Shown one piece after another: positions 33,041-47,411 of a stretch of DNA of 64,000 nt. Within the stretch, counting starts at the first letter, position 1. Each line of letters starts with the position of its first letter. The translations under genes and the position numbers were made by a program. The DNA comes from Batkoa obscura (taxonomy: Eukaryota; Entomophthoromycota; Entomophthoromycetes; Entomophthorales; Batkoaceae). The notes beneath the pieces are model-generated. The model was not told the origin of the DNA. It saw only the letters and a list, made by a program, of their open reading frames with translations, and searched no databases. The stretch covers positions 124,001-188,000 of the forward strand of contig JASVEC010000039.1 of the NCBI GenBank assembly GCA_030770535.1. The letters are read 5' to 3'.

Positions 33041-33546
33041 ATAGAAATAAATCAAAAAATAGAAAATAATAGATGTAGATATTTAAATTATAAATGTAAA
33101 TAATTAGCAATTTAAAATGAGATAGTTATTTATAAATAAATGTAACATATGAGGATGTGTTTTTTAGTTTCATCATTTTTTCTGTTTTTTAAGCGCTATT
33201 TGAGCGGTAATATTGTTAGTAAAATTCTTAAACAAAAAAATATATCCCCATGTGAATGACTCTTTCATTTTATTGAATTTAGTAAAATATTTATTTGGTT
33301 TAGAGCACAGTGTGATGTTAGATTCATATTTTTTGTTCAATCAGTTTGTCCATTTATACACAACACAAATGTTAAACGGCTTATCACATAGATCCTTAAA
33401 TATTTTCTAATATTGTTATACCATCATATTAATATAAATGATACCAAATTTATGATACAAGAATTTATCGTAATACGTTTATTTTTATTCACACTTTACT
33501 TTGATAAAAAAGAGAATCAAATATATTCAAATAAAAAGGGATTAAA
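33041..33546. other. spacer between convergent ends, MITE inserted
   Basis: 3' flanks of the RRM gene and the glutathione peroxidase. A reverse family A copy fills 33148-33251. The 63- and 65-codon frames here are judged chance. Confidence 0.5.
33148..33251 (-). mobile_element. MITE family A copy 10 (reverse)
   Basis: TATGAGGATGTGTTTTTTAG on the left, reverse core AAGCGCTATTTGAGCGG, right end AAAAAAATATATCCCCATG. It lies about 110 bp past the RRM gene stop, so it may be in its 3' UTR. Confidence 0.88.
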
Positions 33547-34312
33547 TTATAAAAGTTTAGCAATATCTTCACCGATAGCTTCTGGTTTAGCAATGGAAGA
33601 ATAGCGCTCAATGACTTTACCTTCCTTATTAACTAAAAATTTCTATCATAATTTCAATATCAATACAAAGCTTATTTAATTAATTTTATGATTTTACCTC
33701 AAAATTCCACTTGATACGAGTTAAACCTAATAAACCTGATTTTTCACTCTTTAAGAAGTCATAGACTGGGTGGACATTGTCTCCATTAACCTCACTAAAA
33801 AACAAAGATGATAAAAAAAGTACTTGTTAAGGTAAATCAAAAACACTTACACTTTTTCCATTAATGGGAAGGTAACACCATGATTTAAACGGCAAAATTC
33901 TTGAATCTCATCATTAGTCCCAGGTTCTTGACCACCGAATTGGTTGCATGGAAAGCCCAAGATAACTAAACCTTTATCTTTATACTCTTGGTAGACTTTT
34001 TCTAAACCATCATATTGAGGTGTGAAACCACACTTACTGGCTACATTGACGATCAATACAACCTTTGAAAAATAACGCGTTTGTTATAACTACAGATGAA
34101 TATAAAACAAAATTTACCTTATCTTTAAAGTTGGAGAACTCTACAGTTTCTCCACGGTTGTTTTTAGCGGATAAATCATAAAAGGATGGCATAGTGGCTT
34201 TGGTTGAATACTTACAAATAAACTTAAATTTTAAGTTGGATTTAAATGTGTTTAAAATAAATTGAGTTTTCATAAAAGTTGCTTTTATATGTTTTGTTGT
34301 TGAGATTTCCAC
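33547..34312 (-). CDS. glutathione peroxidase family thiol peroxidase (Gpx/Hyr1)
   Basis: Four exons (34118-34312, 33851-34062, 33698-33794, 33547-33642) join in phase to 199 residues. Core starts [19 protein letters not shown]. The peroxidatic cysteine is in [13 protein letters not shown] (Cys, not selenocysteine), with the [13 protein letters not shown] motif holding the resolving Cys region and Gln, and [16 protein letters not shown] holding the Trp/Asn of the catalytic tetrad. Such fungal enzymes mostly use thioredoxin and can relay peroxide signals. About 40 residues precede the usual start: the first ATG gives a basic leader ([18 protein letters not shown]) like a mitochondrial targeting signal, and an internal ATG at 34192 would give a cytosolic form. 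A CCAAT box is 62 bp upstream. Confidence 0.93.
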
Positions 34313-35227
34313 TTTGCTTCACCCTCGCCTTTTATTCTTAATTGTTAGAATGTAATCCCATAGATTAAACTTCATTGGCTAAAGTTTAGTCATTGCTTAC
34401 GTTCTAGGTTTTACTTGTTATAAAAATCGAATCAGATAAATAAATTTAAATTAGTTAATAAAATAGTATGTGGGTACATTTTATTTATTTAAGAATTTAA
34501 TTAAAACTAATTGACTCTACGTTGGATAAAAAGTGGATACAAATACTGGAGCAAAAAGTACTTACCATATATTATAATATTAATAACTATATATTATGCT
34601 TAGTATTTGCTTATTATACATATTAGATTTTATTAATATAATGACATAATGAATTAGATTATTAATTGAAGAAATTATTAATTGATGATTGGATAATAAA
34701 TAGGTAGGGTAAATAATCGGAGTGACAAAGGTAAGGGATGTAACATTTGAAAATTATAAATAATCAATTTAAAGAATAACAAAATTGTATTATTTTTATT
34801 TATAAAGATTTAAAAGCAATAAGTTTAGTAAAGCTGTAAAATGCCATCAGACTAAAAGCGACTTAGATTAAATAAAACTATCAATTAACTATATTAATAA
34901 AAGTTGCTTTAAATTTTTAATGGCTAGTTCTATAAATTAAGAATTGTTAGTAATCAGAGTTACTAAAGTGACAAGGAATAGATTGCCTAAAAGAAGAAAA
35001 AAAGAAAAATATCAGAATTCTTTTGCTAACGGCAAAACTCGGTTCTATTTTATCCCTGTTTATGTTATTAGTTTCATTTTGTTTTAGTATATTAAAATAT
35101 TAAATCTAGTTGATATCACTGTCTAAAAAAACGTTTGAACTTTAGTGATATAATAGTCGATGCCCAAATTTAGATGGCATATAATTAAATAATTTACAAG
35201 TTTTTTATTTGCTTTTATTACAAAAAT
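34313..35227. other. intergenic, CCAAT box, no gene
   Basis: About 900 bp holding the GPx promoter (CCAAT at 34374-34378 on minus). A sequence at about 34468-34500 (TATGTGGGTACATTTTATTT then AAGAATTTAA) resembles a worn left half of MITE family A. No coding region seen. Confidence 0.45.
34374..34378 (-). promoter_or_regulatory. CCAAT box upstream of GPx
   Basis: ATTGG on plus (CCAAT on minus), 62 bp upstream of the outer GPx start codon. Placement matches the other CCAAT sites in the window. Confidence 0.4.
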
Positions 35228-36307
35228 TTAACTATTAGTATTATAAGGAGGCGGACAATGGGCAGGCGAGGTAGCAGAAGGAGTATTTGGACAAGTGGAA
35301 TCTGAAAAGAAGGAATTTGTCTCCCTTGGAGAAATAATAGACATATCGGATAAATGATTTTGATACGAAGGTGGAGGTACAATTAGATTATTAGGTTGGG
35401 ATAGACCATAATTTCTTGAATTTGCGCTGATTAAAACAAACCCAACTTGTCCAAAATTATATTCAATTGTACATGGACCATCGGAGTAAATTGTTGGATA
35501 AAGTAAGGTTTCTTCATGAGCTTCAAATACAATCCTTGGATATCTTCTCCCATTTCGGGTGTAAAATACCCGCTCTTTGTTCGGACGATACCCGCATCCA
35601 AGAATGTCCCCAGGATAAAGTTTATTGCCATATTCATGTGTGAAATCGGATATTATTAATTCACCTGATTTAATAGAATAGGAAATTGAATTTTTTATTC
35701 TACCTAATAAAGAAATTGGGGTTAAAAATATGTTATATTATAAAATATTGTCTTGATTTTATATTATCATTATTATCAGATTAAGTTATCATTATGTATT
35801 ATTATTTTAAATTAATAAATTACCTGGCATATTGTTATTACTTATATCTTTTGGGGCAATACCAATAAATAAGTTAGTTGTTTCTGGTAAGTCTATAATT
35901 TTTATCTCAAAATAACAGTTTTCTTTTAACTGTGGAAAAGGCTCAATAGTTTGAATACAGCACGGCTCATTAAAATGTAATTCCCTCTCTCCTACCATCG
36001 ATACTTTATCAATCAAATTACTATTTACTGTAAATAACCACGTGTCTTCTTGGGTTACATTGTTAATTGTATCAAGTATTCTTGGAGTCATAGAGTCGAT
36101 AGTTATAGTTATATCTTCTTGTTGTTCAGTTAATAAGTTAATTGTGTTTGCGTTAGATATTGTAGTCATTGTATTTGCTTCTAAATTAGCCTGTTCATTG
36201 ATTGCTGTGTTATTTTTATTATTTTTCCTTAATATTCTTATGAATTGGACTAAAATTAATAGGATACATATCCCCCCGAATAATAAAAACAAAGTGACTA
36301 AATCCAT
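35228..36307 (-). CDS. SPRY-domain ubiquitin-ligase adaptor, Ssh4/Ear1-like
   Basis: Two exons (35824-36307, 35228-35703) give 319 residues. An N-terminal single membrane helix (LVTLFLLFGGICILLILVQF) is followed by a polar linker, then a SPRY domain (about residues 90-270) recognised by CYFEIKIIDLP, IGIAPKDI, GDILGCGYRPNKERVFYTRN and GPCTIEYNFGQVGF. The tail carries two PPxY-type motifs, PPPSYQ and CPPPYN at the extreme end. This is the layout of Ssh4 and Ear1, membrane adaptors that recruit Rsp5/Nedd4 to endosomal and vacuolar cargo. The short lumenal N-terminus is normal for this group. Cargo cannot be predicted. Confidence 0.88.
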
Positions 36308-37447
36308 TTAAGATAGTTAAGTTGGTTAGTTAGAAATGATTTATTTACAAAATTATGAAAGTGAAAAAAATAAAAATAAAATATTGCTTTAAATAATTTT
36401 ATATTATTATTTATATTTATTTTATAGAATTATTAAAAACCTTGGTTTCATTGTTTAGCTAATAATTAGATACTTTTTAGTGCTTAAATTTATCTTAAAA
36501 TTAATCAACAGAATAGTTTAAGGTAGAAGTGATGATATATCAAATAAAAACACCAAATATTATAAAATACTAATATTTAATTGGAAGCTTAGATTGAAAA
36601 CCATCGTTTTTGAAATGGCAGGGTGGAAAGGAAATTAATAAAATGATAAATTAATGATCAACACCCTCGTTTTTAAGCAGTTTATTTGTTAATATTGGCC
36701 TCTCAATTTAAGTAAGCCTCAATTAAATATTTCATGGCTTTATTCTCTACTTTAATTTATAAAATGGCCATTAGTCTATGATGAGTCCAATATTTCCAAT
36801 AATTAGTTCTCTTTTTGTTGTTTCTTACGTAAGTAAGCTTATCGCTAGTCTTTTGACACGGGATGTATTTATATCTTAAATTTGATATTAAATATAATAA
36901 ATTGTTTTATGTACTTGTTTTTTTTAAAATATAAAGTAAACTTCATAAATTTATCTAAGGTTTAGTCCAACTTAAATAAAACTAGTTTTAAAATGAAGGG
37001 CCACTGTTTAATTTTAGTATAAAACTCATAGACGAAATCATTATGATATTGCTTATTGTGTCAAGATTGAATATATAAGATATTCAAAATATAAACTATT
37101 AAAACTAATTCTATTTAATTGTTTAAAAGTAACAGTGAAATACTTTAATGATAAGGAATGTCTTTTTCGTTTCAGCATTTATCCAGCGTTTTTTAAATTT
37201 TGTGCTACAAAAAATAAACAAAATACTGAAACAAATAACAGTCTTTTTAAAATTTTCTAGAAATAGTTAAAAATCAAAAATATTTAAAGAGCAACATAAA
37301 GTATTGAATATTAAACAAACGCATTGAAAACATAAAGGTATTAAAAAAATAAGCAACGTGACTTATAAACTATATTATAGCTCGAGACCAAAAATAATCT
37401 TAAAATTCTAATAAAAAAAACTATTTTTATTTCCACTTCACTAGCCA
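36308..37447. other. intergenic, possible small inverted repeat
   Basis: About 1.1 kb with no supportable frame. At 37155-37245 a sequence with opposed ends (GTCTTTTTCGTTTCAGCATTT against the complement of AATACTGAAACAAATAACAG) could be a distant or separate inverted-repeat element. Confidence 0.4.
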
Positions 37448-37717
37448 TTAAATACCTTTACAAATCAAATAAGTATTAGTAGGATCGACATCTAGACCAC
37501 AGATATAACCCAACTCTTGCATAACTTTAAACATTTCTTTTTGTTTTAATTTAACTTGAATACACTCCTGTGTTCTTTGTAAATGATTCTTAGTTGTATC
37601 TGGATTCACCCTACATATAACTTCCCTTTTGTCATCTAAAATATACTTGGATTTTGGTGATTGCTGAATGAATTCCCTAATCTTTGGGGTTTCGGAAGAA
37701 ATTGTATTGTTATTCAT
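37448..37717 (-). CDS. orphan hypothetical protein, 89 aa
   Basis: Not recognised. Single exon of 89 residues with ordinary composition, starting MNNNTISSETPKIREFIQQS and ending DPTNTYLICKGI. It reads as a small soluble mixed alpha/beta protein, with a Lys/Gln-rich helix in the middle (QVKLKQKEMFKVMQELGY) and a C-terminal strand. No signal peptide or membrane helix. The length without stops in such A/T-rich DNA supports it being real. The intergenic regions on either side hold no gene. Confidence 0.5.
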   Translation of the reverse strand: MNNNTISSETPKIREFIQQSPKSKYILDDKREVICRVNPDTTKNHLQRTQECIQVKLKQKEMFKVMQELGYICGLDVDPTNTYLICKGI

Positions 37718-38745
37718 TTTTATTTTGTATTATTAAAAGCTTTGAATTAACAAGAAGCAAAAGCTGATGTGATTCTAATAGAAGCGTTAGCTTATGACAT
37801 CAGATCTTGATTGAGTGAAGATGACATCATTTTTCTATCTTGTTTGGTTGTGGTTTTTTTATAAATTCGAGATTACATCATTTTCATTTTTTTGTTCTTT
37901 AATTTTCATGTTTTTTGCAATTATTTAATAAGTAAAAAAACATTATAATAATATAGTAGAGAGAAATAATAAAAGCTGATTTTTATTATTATTATTACCT
38001 AATAGATACTATTTTTGATTCTATAGAATCCTTAACTTAAACTTTAATTTAACTTTAATAACATAAGGTGTCAACAAATATTTTATAAAATTATTAATTT
38101 TTTGATTTCAAAAAATTCTTTCAAAGAACAATGGACTAGTATTAAGTTTTACATTATTGAAACTATCGTATAATGATTGAAACTCACATACCATCTAGAA
38201 CATTTAAAGAGACCTTGATAATTTTAGCAAGTTACAACGACAAAACTGATCTTTATTCAAATTATTCCTATTTTAAATTTTAACTTAGTCAAAAAAAATA
38301 AGCTACATTTAGCGAACAGAAATTAAAAAAGTATTTTCGAAAAAGCTATAAAATTAAAAACAAAGCAAGATTTAAAGTTTACAGTTAAAAATAAAAGAAA
38401 TAAAATTTTCCGAAAAACAACTTTAAAATTTTCCTTTTAAATGTAAGATGGATGAGTTTCTATTGCTTTATTTTATCTTTTATTTATTATAATTAATATT
38501 TTTTAATGTTAGGCGCAAGGTGAGTATCATGTTTATAAACTTTATAATCCAATACAATATAGTGACAAAATTCATATTAAATTTGATAAAATAGACTGAA
38601 TCGAAACAACGCAGTAAATATATTTTTACCGTCAAGTGAAGCAAAAAATTGGCTCAATTTTATGCCTATAAAATCAAGTAGTTTAAAAAATGATGCTTCA
38701 AGTTTTAATTGTAAACGGGAAGTGAAGCAATTCAATCATATCAAA
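37718..38745. other. intergenic, coding-like patches upstream of alpha-actinin
   Basis: About 1 kb. Short open stretches at 38173-38283 (37 codons from ATG), 38515-38599 and about 38584-38745 have coding-like composition; the last is open straight into the alpha-actinin frame. They could be upstream exons, but I cannot join them with confidence. Confidence 0.4.
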
Positions 38746-41651
38746 ATGGATAAAGAATGGGAGCAAATTCAACAGAAAAGTAATTATTTTTACTATAAAT
38801 CAATAAATTAAACATTCATTTTATCCCTTTTTATGCTAATTCACTACTTTTATTTAGCTTTTACAAAATGGTAACTTTAACAAATGAATATATCAACATC
38901 ACAAAATAACAATATCTTATTATAGGGTAAACATCCAATTAAGCAGTAAAAATTATGAAAATATCAAAGACTTATATCATGGTTTATCGGATGGTACAGC
39001 ATTGATACAGTTACTGGTAATCAAATAGTTTACAATCATTTCAACTTTTATAGTAAACTAAGGCTTACTATTTTGATAAAAATAGGAAGCTTTAACAGAT
39101 GCACCTATTGGCAAGTACAATTTCCACCCCAAATACCGTTTACAAAAGATTGAAAACTTGAACAAAGCATTAAAGTTTATCCGTGAAAGAGGAATCAACT
39201 TGACCAATATTGGGGCTGAAGATATTGTGGATGGTAATATTAAGTTGACCCTTGGTATGATTTGGACCATTGTTTTGAGGTTTACTATTGATGATATTAG
39301 GTAGGCTAAAGCTATTGTTTGTGAGCATTAAGAATTTAATTATTTCTTAAAGTGAAGAAGGTGTAGGTGCTAAAGAGGGTCTTTTGCTTTGGTGTCAAAG
39401 AAAGACCGCAGGCTATCAAGGGGTTAGTGTTCAAGACTTTACTTATAGGTAAATTGGAGCTTATTTTCGTGAATATAAATTAACATTTGTTTTTTTTAGT
39501 TGGAAAGATGGACTTGCATTGTAATAAATATATAATTATTAATACAAGTAAAATGTTAGAACATTTATTATTTTAGGTGCGCTTTAATCCATCGACATTA
39601 CCCAGAACTTTTGGACTATCATTCATTAGATAAAGTAATTTCAATTTATTCTATTCTAATAACATATTTAAATTTTTTAGAATGATTATCGTGGAAATAC
39701 AGCTTTAGCTTTCAAAGTTGCGGAAGAATGCATTGGAATACCGGTAATAACAAAAATGACATAATATTAATAATATGATTAAATAAATGAGTAGCAATTA
39801 CTTGATGTAGCTGATCTGTGTGATATTTCAAAACCTGATGAGTTATCAGTGATGACGTATATCGCTTCTTATTTCCATGCTTTTAGTGAGTTAGGTAAAT
39901 AATTATTATATTAAATAATATTTATATTAAAAAGATAATAAAAAATAAAAGATCGATGTGGCACAGCAGGAAGAAGGGTGATCAAATTTATTGAAATAGC
40001 ACAGACAACCTATGAATCTACAAATGATTATGAAAAGAGAGCTAGACAAGTAACTATTAATGAATAATTACAACAAAAATAATAATTCTTATTCATGTAG
40101 TTATTATCTGAGATTAGTGAGATACAAACATCATGGAAAGAGATAACATTACCGGAACAATATAAAGAATTGAAAAAGAAATTGATCGAATTTACACAGT
40201 ATAAATCTACTACTAAAAGGATATGGTTAACTGAAAAACAAGACTTGGATACTTTATTAGGAAATATTCATATCAAATTAAAAACTTATCAATTGAAACC
40301 TTACAATCCTCCAAAAGGATTAACTCCTTTGGTAAGAATTATCAGTAGGAATTTATTAAGGAGAGTGTGTTTATACTTTTTTTTAGGATTTGGATACGAA
40401 ATGGAACATGTTAATTAAAGCAGAAGCAGATAGAAGAATCAAAATTGTTAATAAGATTAAAGAGTAAGTTTACAATACGATATATGATAACATAAAAATA
40501 TTAAGATATAATTATTAGGAGTAAACAAAAATTGATCGATGAATTTAATCGATTAACCAATCAATTTAATAAAAATTTGAACGAAATAGCATCAGCATTT
40601 TCCAAAATTGATGGAGAATTAAATGTAAAGATTATATTATAATATATTTATATTATAATATAGAGTAAACAATAATAGCATAATACTAATAAAGTTTTTA
40701 GGAACAATTAGAGAAAGTAAAAGCATTAAGTTCAAAATTAAATTTGATAGAAGAAGAATTAGATAAGATAAATAAACTATCTAATGAATTTCAGGAAGCA
40801 AATATAGAAGAAGTAGAAGATATTAATTTTTCATATGAAGATTTACAATATGATTTTGATTTATTGAAACATGGTTTGAATAAAAAAATATCTTTTATTG
40901 AAAATCAAGTAATTTGTTTAATGTAGTATAGTATACGATAAGAATTAATTTATATATTTTAATTTATTTTAGATAATAAGTCGAGGTATAAGTAATTTAA
41001 CTCCAGATCAATTAGAAGAATTCGAATCTTCTTTCCGTCATTTTGATACCGATGATTCTAATACACTTTCATTATCTGAATTTAAAGCTTGTTTGGCTGC
41101 TTTAGGAAATGTATTTCCAGTAAGTTTAAATTTAACTTTATACTATTGGTAGTTCAATAATAATATTTTTTTTAGGATGAAGAGTTTGAAGAAATATTTT
41201 ACTATGTATCAGATAATTCAGAATTTGTTTCTTTTGAACAAGTAATTAATTATTCTTCCTACTAATGGCTTAATAATAACATTGATAATTATTTTTAGTA
41301 TATTAATTTTATGATTTCAAATACAGAAGATAAAGTATCAGCGGATCAATTATTAGAAGCTTTTTCTATTATTGCGGATGGAAAGGTAAGTCAATTTCAA
41401 TTGAATTAGAGTATCAATAACTTAAGTTAAAACAACAATAACATTTTACTAACAATTATTTCAACTACTAGCCTTATGTAACCGAACTAGATTTAAAGAA
41501 ACAAAGCTTACCACCAGTAACAATTGATTATTTATTACAAACTATACCCCAAGCTTCCGATTTAACAGAAGAAGAGATAATAGCAGCAGAACAATGTGGA
41601 GAAGGATTAGTACTCGATTTTAATGCTTATCTTGGGGATTTGTTTTTATAA
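38746..41651 (+). CDS. alpha-actinin (fungal, Ain1-like)
   Basis: A spliced gene with about 15 exons encoding an actin cross-linker of roughly 600 residues. Two calponin-homology domains form the actin-binding region: [13 protein letters not shown] through [14 protein letters not shown] (CH1), then [20 protein letters not shown] through [11 protein letters not shown] (CH2). A short helical rod follows ([20 protein letters not shown] and neighbours), shorter than the four spectrin repeats of animals, as in fission yeast Ain1. The C-terminus has an EF-hand with canonical loop [13 protein letters not shown] and a second, degenerate one. Alpha-actinin bundles actin in the cytokinetic ring. The start at 38746 is the first in-frame ATG next to CH1; the frame remains open upstream for some 50 codons, so extra N-terminal exons are possible. 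Confidence 0.88.
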
Positions 41652-41841
41652 TAATTAATAGTTTATTATAATTGTAATAATTATAATATTGAAAATAAAT
41701 TAATTTATAAATATGTCTATTTTGAAAAATTGATGTTAGTTTTTTTATATTGAATTACCTTTTTTGGTATATATATTTTTAGTGGCTATAAGTTTTAATG
41801 TTTTTTTTTTAAATTACTTTATTTTTTAGTTTTCTTTTAAA

Positions 41842-42946
41842 ATGAGGTAATTTAAAGTTCAATAGAAGAAATTCAAGTTTTAAGTATGGAATTAATGACA
41901 AATTATACAGTCGAACAGCCAATATTTCAGCGAGTAAAGGTACGATGGTACAAGAATTTTTTAAAGCTAATGGAAATATAAGTATTGGTAAGAGATAATA
42001 AATAAACGATAGAAGATATATATAAATCTTAAGATGAAATAAAATGCTATATTAAAAGTCAGATAATAATATTTTAATATTATCAACGAATAATTTTTAG
42101 GAGAAAATAATTTATTTCAAAGTTGTACTAGTGTATTCGCTAATAAAGGAGACATCCTTATTGGTAATAATAATATATTTGAAGAAAATGTCGTGATTAT
42201 TAATAAGTAAATATATTATTAAATCTCATTTATTTTTATTCATCGATTTTTTAAATGAGAGTCGTTGAAATAAATCCTTTCTATTTGTTTACCTTACTTT
42301 TATTTTTATTAATTTATATTAAATTTTAGTTCTTCGGAACCCATGCATATCGGTAACGATAACTATTTTGAGTCCGGTAGTTGTAAGTTATTATTGTTGG
42401 AATATTTATTTTAAATATTTATTTATTTTATATTTAGATATCGATTCTTCTCAAATTGGGGATCGTAATCAATTTGAACCAAGAAGTGAGTATACTCTAT
42501 CTTGTATATATAAAACGCTATCATAACGATTCCATCTTTCCAATTATCCCTTTAATATTGTTCAATATCAAACGCTTCAATGAGATTAACTTTTCATTTT
42601 TAACTTAGGTAAAGTTCAACCAGGTTGTATAATTAAAGACGAAACTGTAGTAAGTGCCAATTGTTCTGTTGAAGCGGGTACTATTTTAGAAGATTTATCT
42701 GTTATTTATGGAAATAATAATGTATTGAGGAAACAATTTGATCAATTTTTTGTAAGTAGATATAGATTTTTATTGTTATGAAATAGATGTTAATGTGCTT
42801 TTATTTTTTTAGTTATCCTATCATTATCAACATATTAAATATTTGAGAAAGGTAATTGTGTTTTTTGAATATAGAAATAGACATTGATTAATGATATTTC
42901 TTAGATTATTAAAGCAAGTAAAGGGGATGTTAAAATCTTTCAATGA
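41842..42946 (+). CDS. dynactin subunit p27 (DCTN6-like)
   Basis: A left-handed beta-helix protein of the dynactin pointed-end complex, which links dynein to cargo. Hexapeptide-type turns are visible: NISIGENNLFQSCTSVFAN, GDILIGNNNIFEENVVI, MHIGNDNYFESGSYIDSS and CIIKDETVVSANCSVEAG. The end FFLSYHYQHIKYLRKIIKAS is the family's closing helix. Exons are many and short. The 5' end is unusual: the only ATG found to fit gives a 5-nt first exon (41842-41846) and a 31-nt intron (41847-41877), producing MSFKYGINDKLYSRTANIS. That model fits family spacing but is unproven. The presence of p27 suggests the organism retains a full dynactin pointed end, unlike budding yeast. Confidence 0.82.
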
Positions 42947-43132
42947 AGTGAATGTAGATGTTTCTTTTATGTTTTTTTATAAAATAAAACTTCAATTTCA
43001 ATATTTAATGTAATCTTTTTATCTTCTCTACTTTTATTGGCTTAAAACGTTGAGTTTTATTTTACTTTTCATAAAAATTCAATTTGAACTTCTCTAATTT
43101 AGTATATCTTTAAATTCACTTAATTATTAACA

Positions 43133-44504
43133 ATGAGTGTTCAACCTAAACCTAGAAAGCTGTTTAAAAAAGAAATCAATATAATACAAACGGAACAACA
43201 AGTTAACTATTGGAGAACTATCTATGATCAACAACATTCTTCGGATGAAATAGAATCTCAAGTAGTTAATTTTATTCATCAACATTTAAAACAAACTTGG
43301 TTTCCAAGGTTTTTAAAAAATATAATATTAAATGAACTAGGATTAAGTGAACTATTTATTAAAGTAATTATATCTTATGAGTTCAACAGTTTAATTAAAT
43401 TGTTAGATGTTATATTGATGGAGTATCAAGAAGATAAAGCAGAGATTGAAAAACTGGAATTAGAATTTTGGGTTTTAAAGCAAAATTATTTAGCGGATAA
43501 AATTATTAAGTTTAAGAGTTATGTCTTCTCAGAAGAAAGTTACTATCAATTATTTATTTGGTTTTTAAGGTTTTTGGATCAATTAGAAGGTAAATTAGAA
43601 GGTAAACTAGTAATTTTGTAGTTATGAATTTTGACTAATTATGATTTATATTAGTTAAGAGAATGGAGTTTCATCGATTTTTAAAGTTAACTAAACAGTT
43701 TAAAGAATACCAATATAATTTAATACCAATGGTAATTTTACCTAAGGATAATATTATAAAGTTTGAAACCCAACAATTAATATTACAACTTTATTTTGAT
43801 AAACAAGTAAATATTAAAAATGAAGAAGAAAATTTCATTAAATTAAAACAAAGTTTTAAAAATATATTCCAATCTAAGTTGTTTCATCAACAATTAAGTT
43901 TAATCCAGCAATTGATCAAGTATTTTTCTATTCATTATACAACGAGTTTTATGCAATTATTTTTTAGTCAAATAATTATTGAAAATATTTGTTTATTTTA
44001 TCCAGCATTTGTTAATAATAATAAGTTTATTATGAAAAATGAATTAATATTTTTATTATTAAATGACGTAGATAGTATTTATAGTATTTATTTTAATTTA
44101 AATGATACAATATTAACATTATATAATATAAATACGGAATTTGTTAAATTAATTGAATTAATCAGCAATCAAAATCAACATATAAGTAATCAAATAATGG
44201 AAAATTGGATGAATAAACTAGATAATGAGAAAGTAAGAGAGATATTAACTAAAATTATATTTAATTATGATATGCTGGAATTCGATTTACAAGTCTATAT
44301 AAAGAAGCAAATAAGTTTAAATATAGTATTTGATAATAAGGAAGTCAAATGGCAGTTTTTGATTAAGTTATTATTACAAAATAATATGGATAGTTTATTT
44401 TTTAATATTATATTTAAATTGATTGAAGATAATAAGGTAGATAGTGAAATGTCATATTTTATTAACTATTTTCAATTGGTATTAAATGAATTGCATTTTA
44501 ATCA

Positions 44505-44561
<57 letters not shown>

Positions 44562-45054
44562 TAATAATAATAAACAAAGTTTGATATTAAATTTAATTAA
44601 AAATAGTTTTATTATTTTAAAGAAGGAATATAATTTAATTTATAAACAATTAATTATAAATGATCAATTATTAGTAATATTATTATCTATTTTAGCTCAT
44701 TTTATTTGCAATCATTGTGATAATAGTAGGAATAATAATAATAATATGGAATATCCTAACAATGAGTTAATTCAATTGACGTTATATTTATTAAAGGATG
44801 TATTAGTAAATCTATTTTGTAATAATAATAGTGAGATAGAAATAACGAAAGAAACAATCGAATCGATGATCAAGAATAATAAGAATAATAATAAGATACA
44901 ATTATTAAATCAAAATACAAGTTATCATTTAATTTACTATAATGATTTCAATTTGAAGCAATTTCAATACAGTTTTATTATAGAAAATGAATTGAGACCT
45001 TTCTATCAAATACTTGGAAACTATTTTAATATTTTTAAATTCTTTTTAGAATAA
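43133..45054 (+). CDS. orphan helical protein with Asn repeat
   Basis: Not recognised. Two exons, 43133 to about 43588-43605 and about 43656-45054, joined in phase with a donor at one of two tandem AAGGTAAA sites (giving ..LEG/VKRMEFHRF). The product is some 620 residues, almost wholly alpha-helical and rich in Leu, Ile, Asn and Lys, like an armadillo/HEAT-type scaffold but with no family signature I can name. An uninterrupted run of about 22 Asn codons (AAT mostly) lies at 44509-44574. The N-terminus (SVQPKPRKLFKKEINIIQTE) is basic. No membrane helix. A nuclear or cytosolic scaffold is a guess only. Confidence 0.6.
44509..44574 (+). repeat. in-frame AAT repeat encoding poly-Asn
   Basis: About 22 asparagine codons, nearly all AAT, inside the orphan gene at 43133-45054. 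The same trinucleotide is expanded in non-coding DNA at 29316 and, on the other strand, in the receptor and SEC16 genes. Confidence 0.9.
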
Positions 45055-45424
45055 ATCCAATTTCTTATTATTTGAAATCTATACTTATTTTTCCTATCCT
45101 CTTATCCTTTTGTAATACTGAGAAATAAAACACTTAGCTACTTTTATATCGCCAAGGCTTAATAAATAAATTTAAAATTTGTATTTTATAATTTTTATTA
45201 ATTTAAGATATTGACGTAATTTCACCTATTCTTTTTAAGAACAATTTTATTAAGAATAAAATCTCAAGCTTACCAAGAAATTAAATTTAGTTAAAAAAAT
45301 ACACAACCAAAAAAAGGTTTAGTTTGAAAAATCACATAATCAATTTCAAAACAAACTTTTTTATTACTTTTATCTTTATTTTTATTTTTTGCAAAGGACC
45401 AATAAGAAACAAAAAGTTAAAAAA
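45055..45424. other. spacer upstream of CaMKK-like kinase
   Basis: 370 bp of A/T-rich DNA between two plus-strand genes. No repeat or frame recognised. Should hold the kinase promoter. Confidence 0.4.
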
Positions 45425-47334
<1,910 letters not shown>

Positions 47335-47411
47335 TTTTTATATAGAAAAAATACTATTCTTTTATTCAATAAAAAAACAGTTGCTTACTTTAACTCTATT
47401 TATTTATTGTT

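Noticed and set aside
37155-37245. Further family A MITE copy
   Set aside because: It has opposed ends of similar flavour, but the family core and terminal GGGGATGT are missing; left as a possible separate repeat.
38746-41651. Fimbrin/plastin as identity for the actin-binding gene
   Set aside because: Only two CH domains are present, at the N-terminus, followed by a rod and C-terminal EF-hands. Fimbrin has four CH domains and N-terminal EF-hands.
45389-45424. Upstream start for the kinase (TTG codon)
   Set aside because: There is no ATG there; the first ATG at 45425 gives a normal N-terminus.
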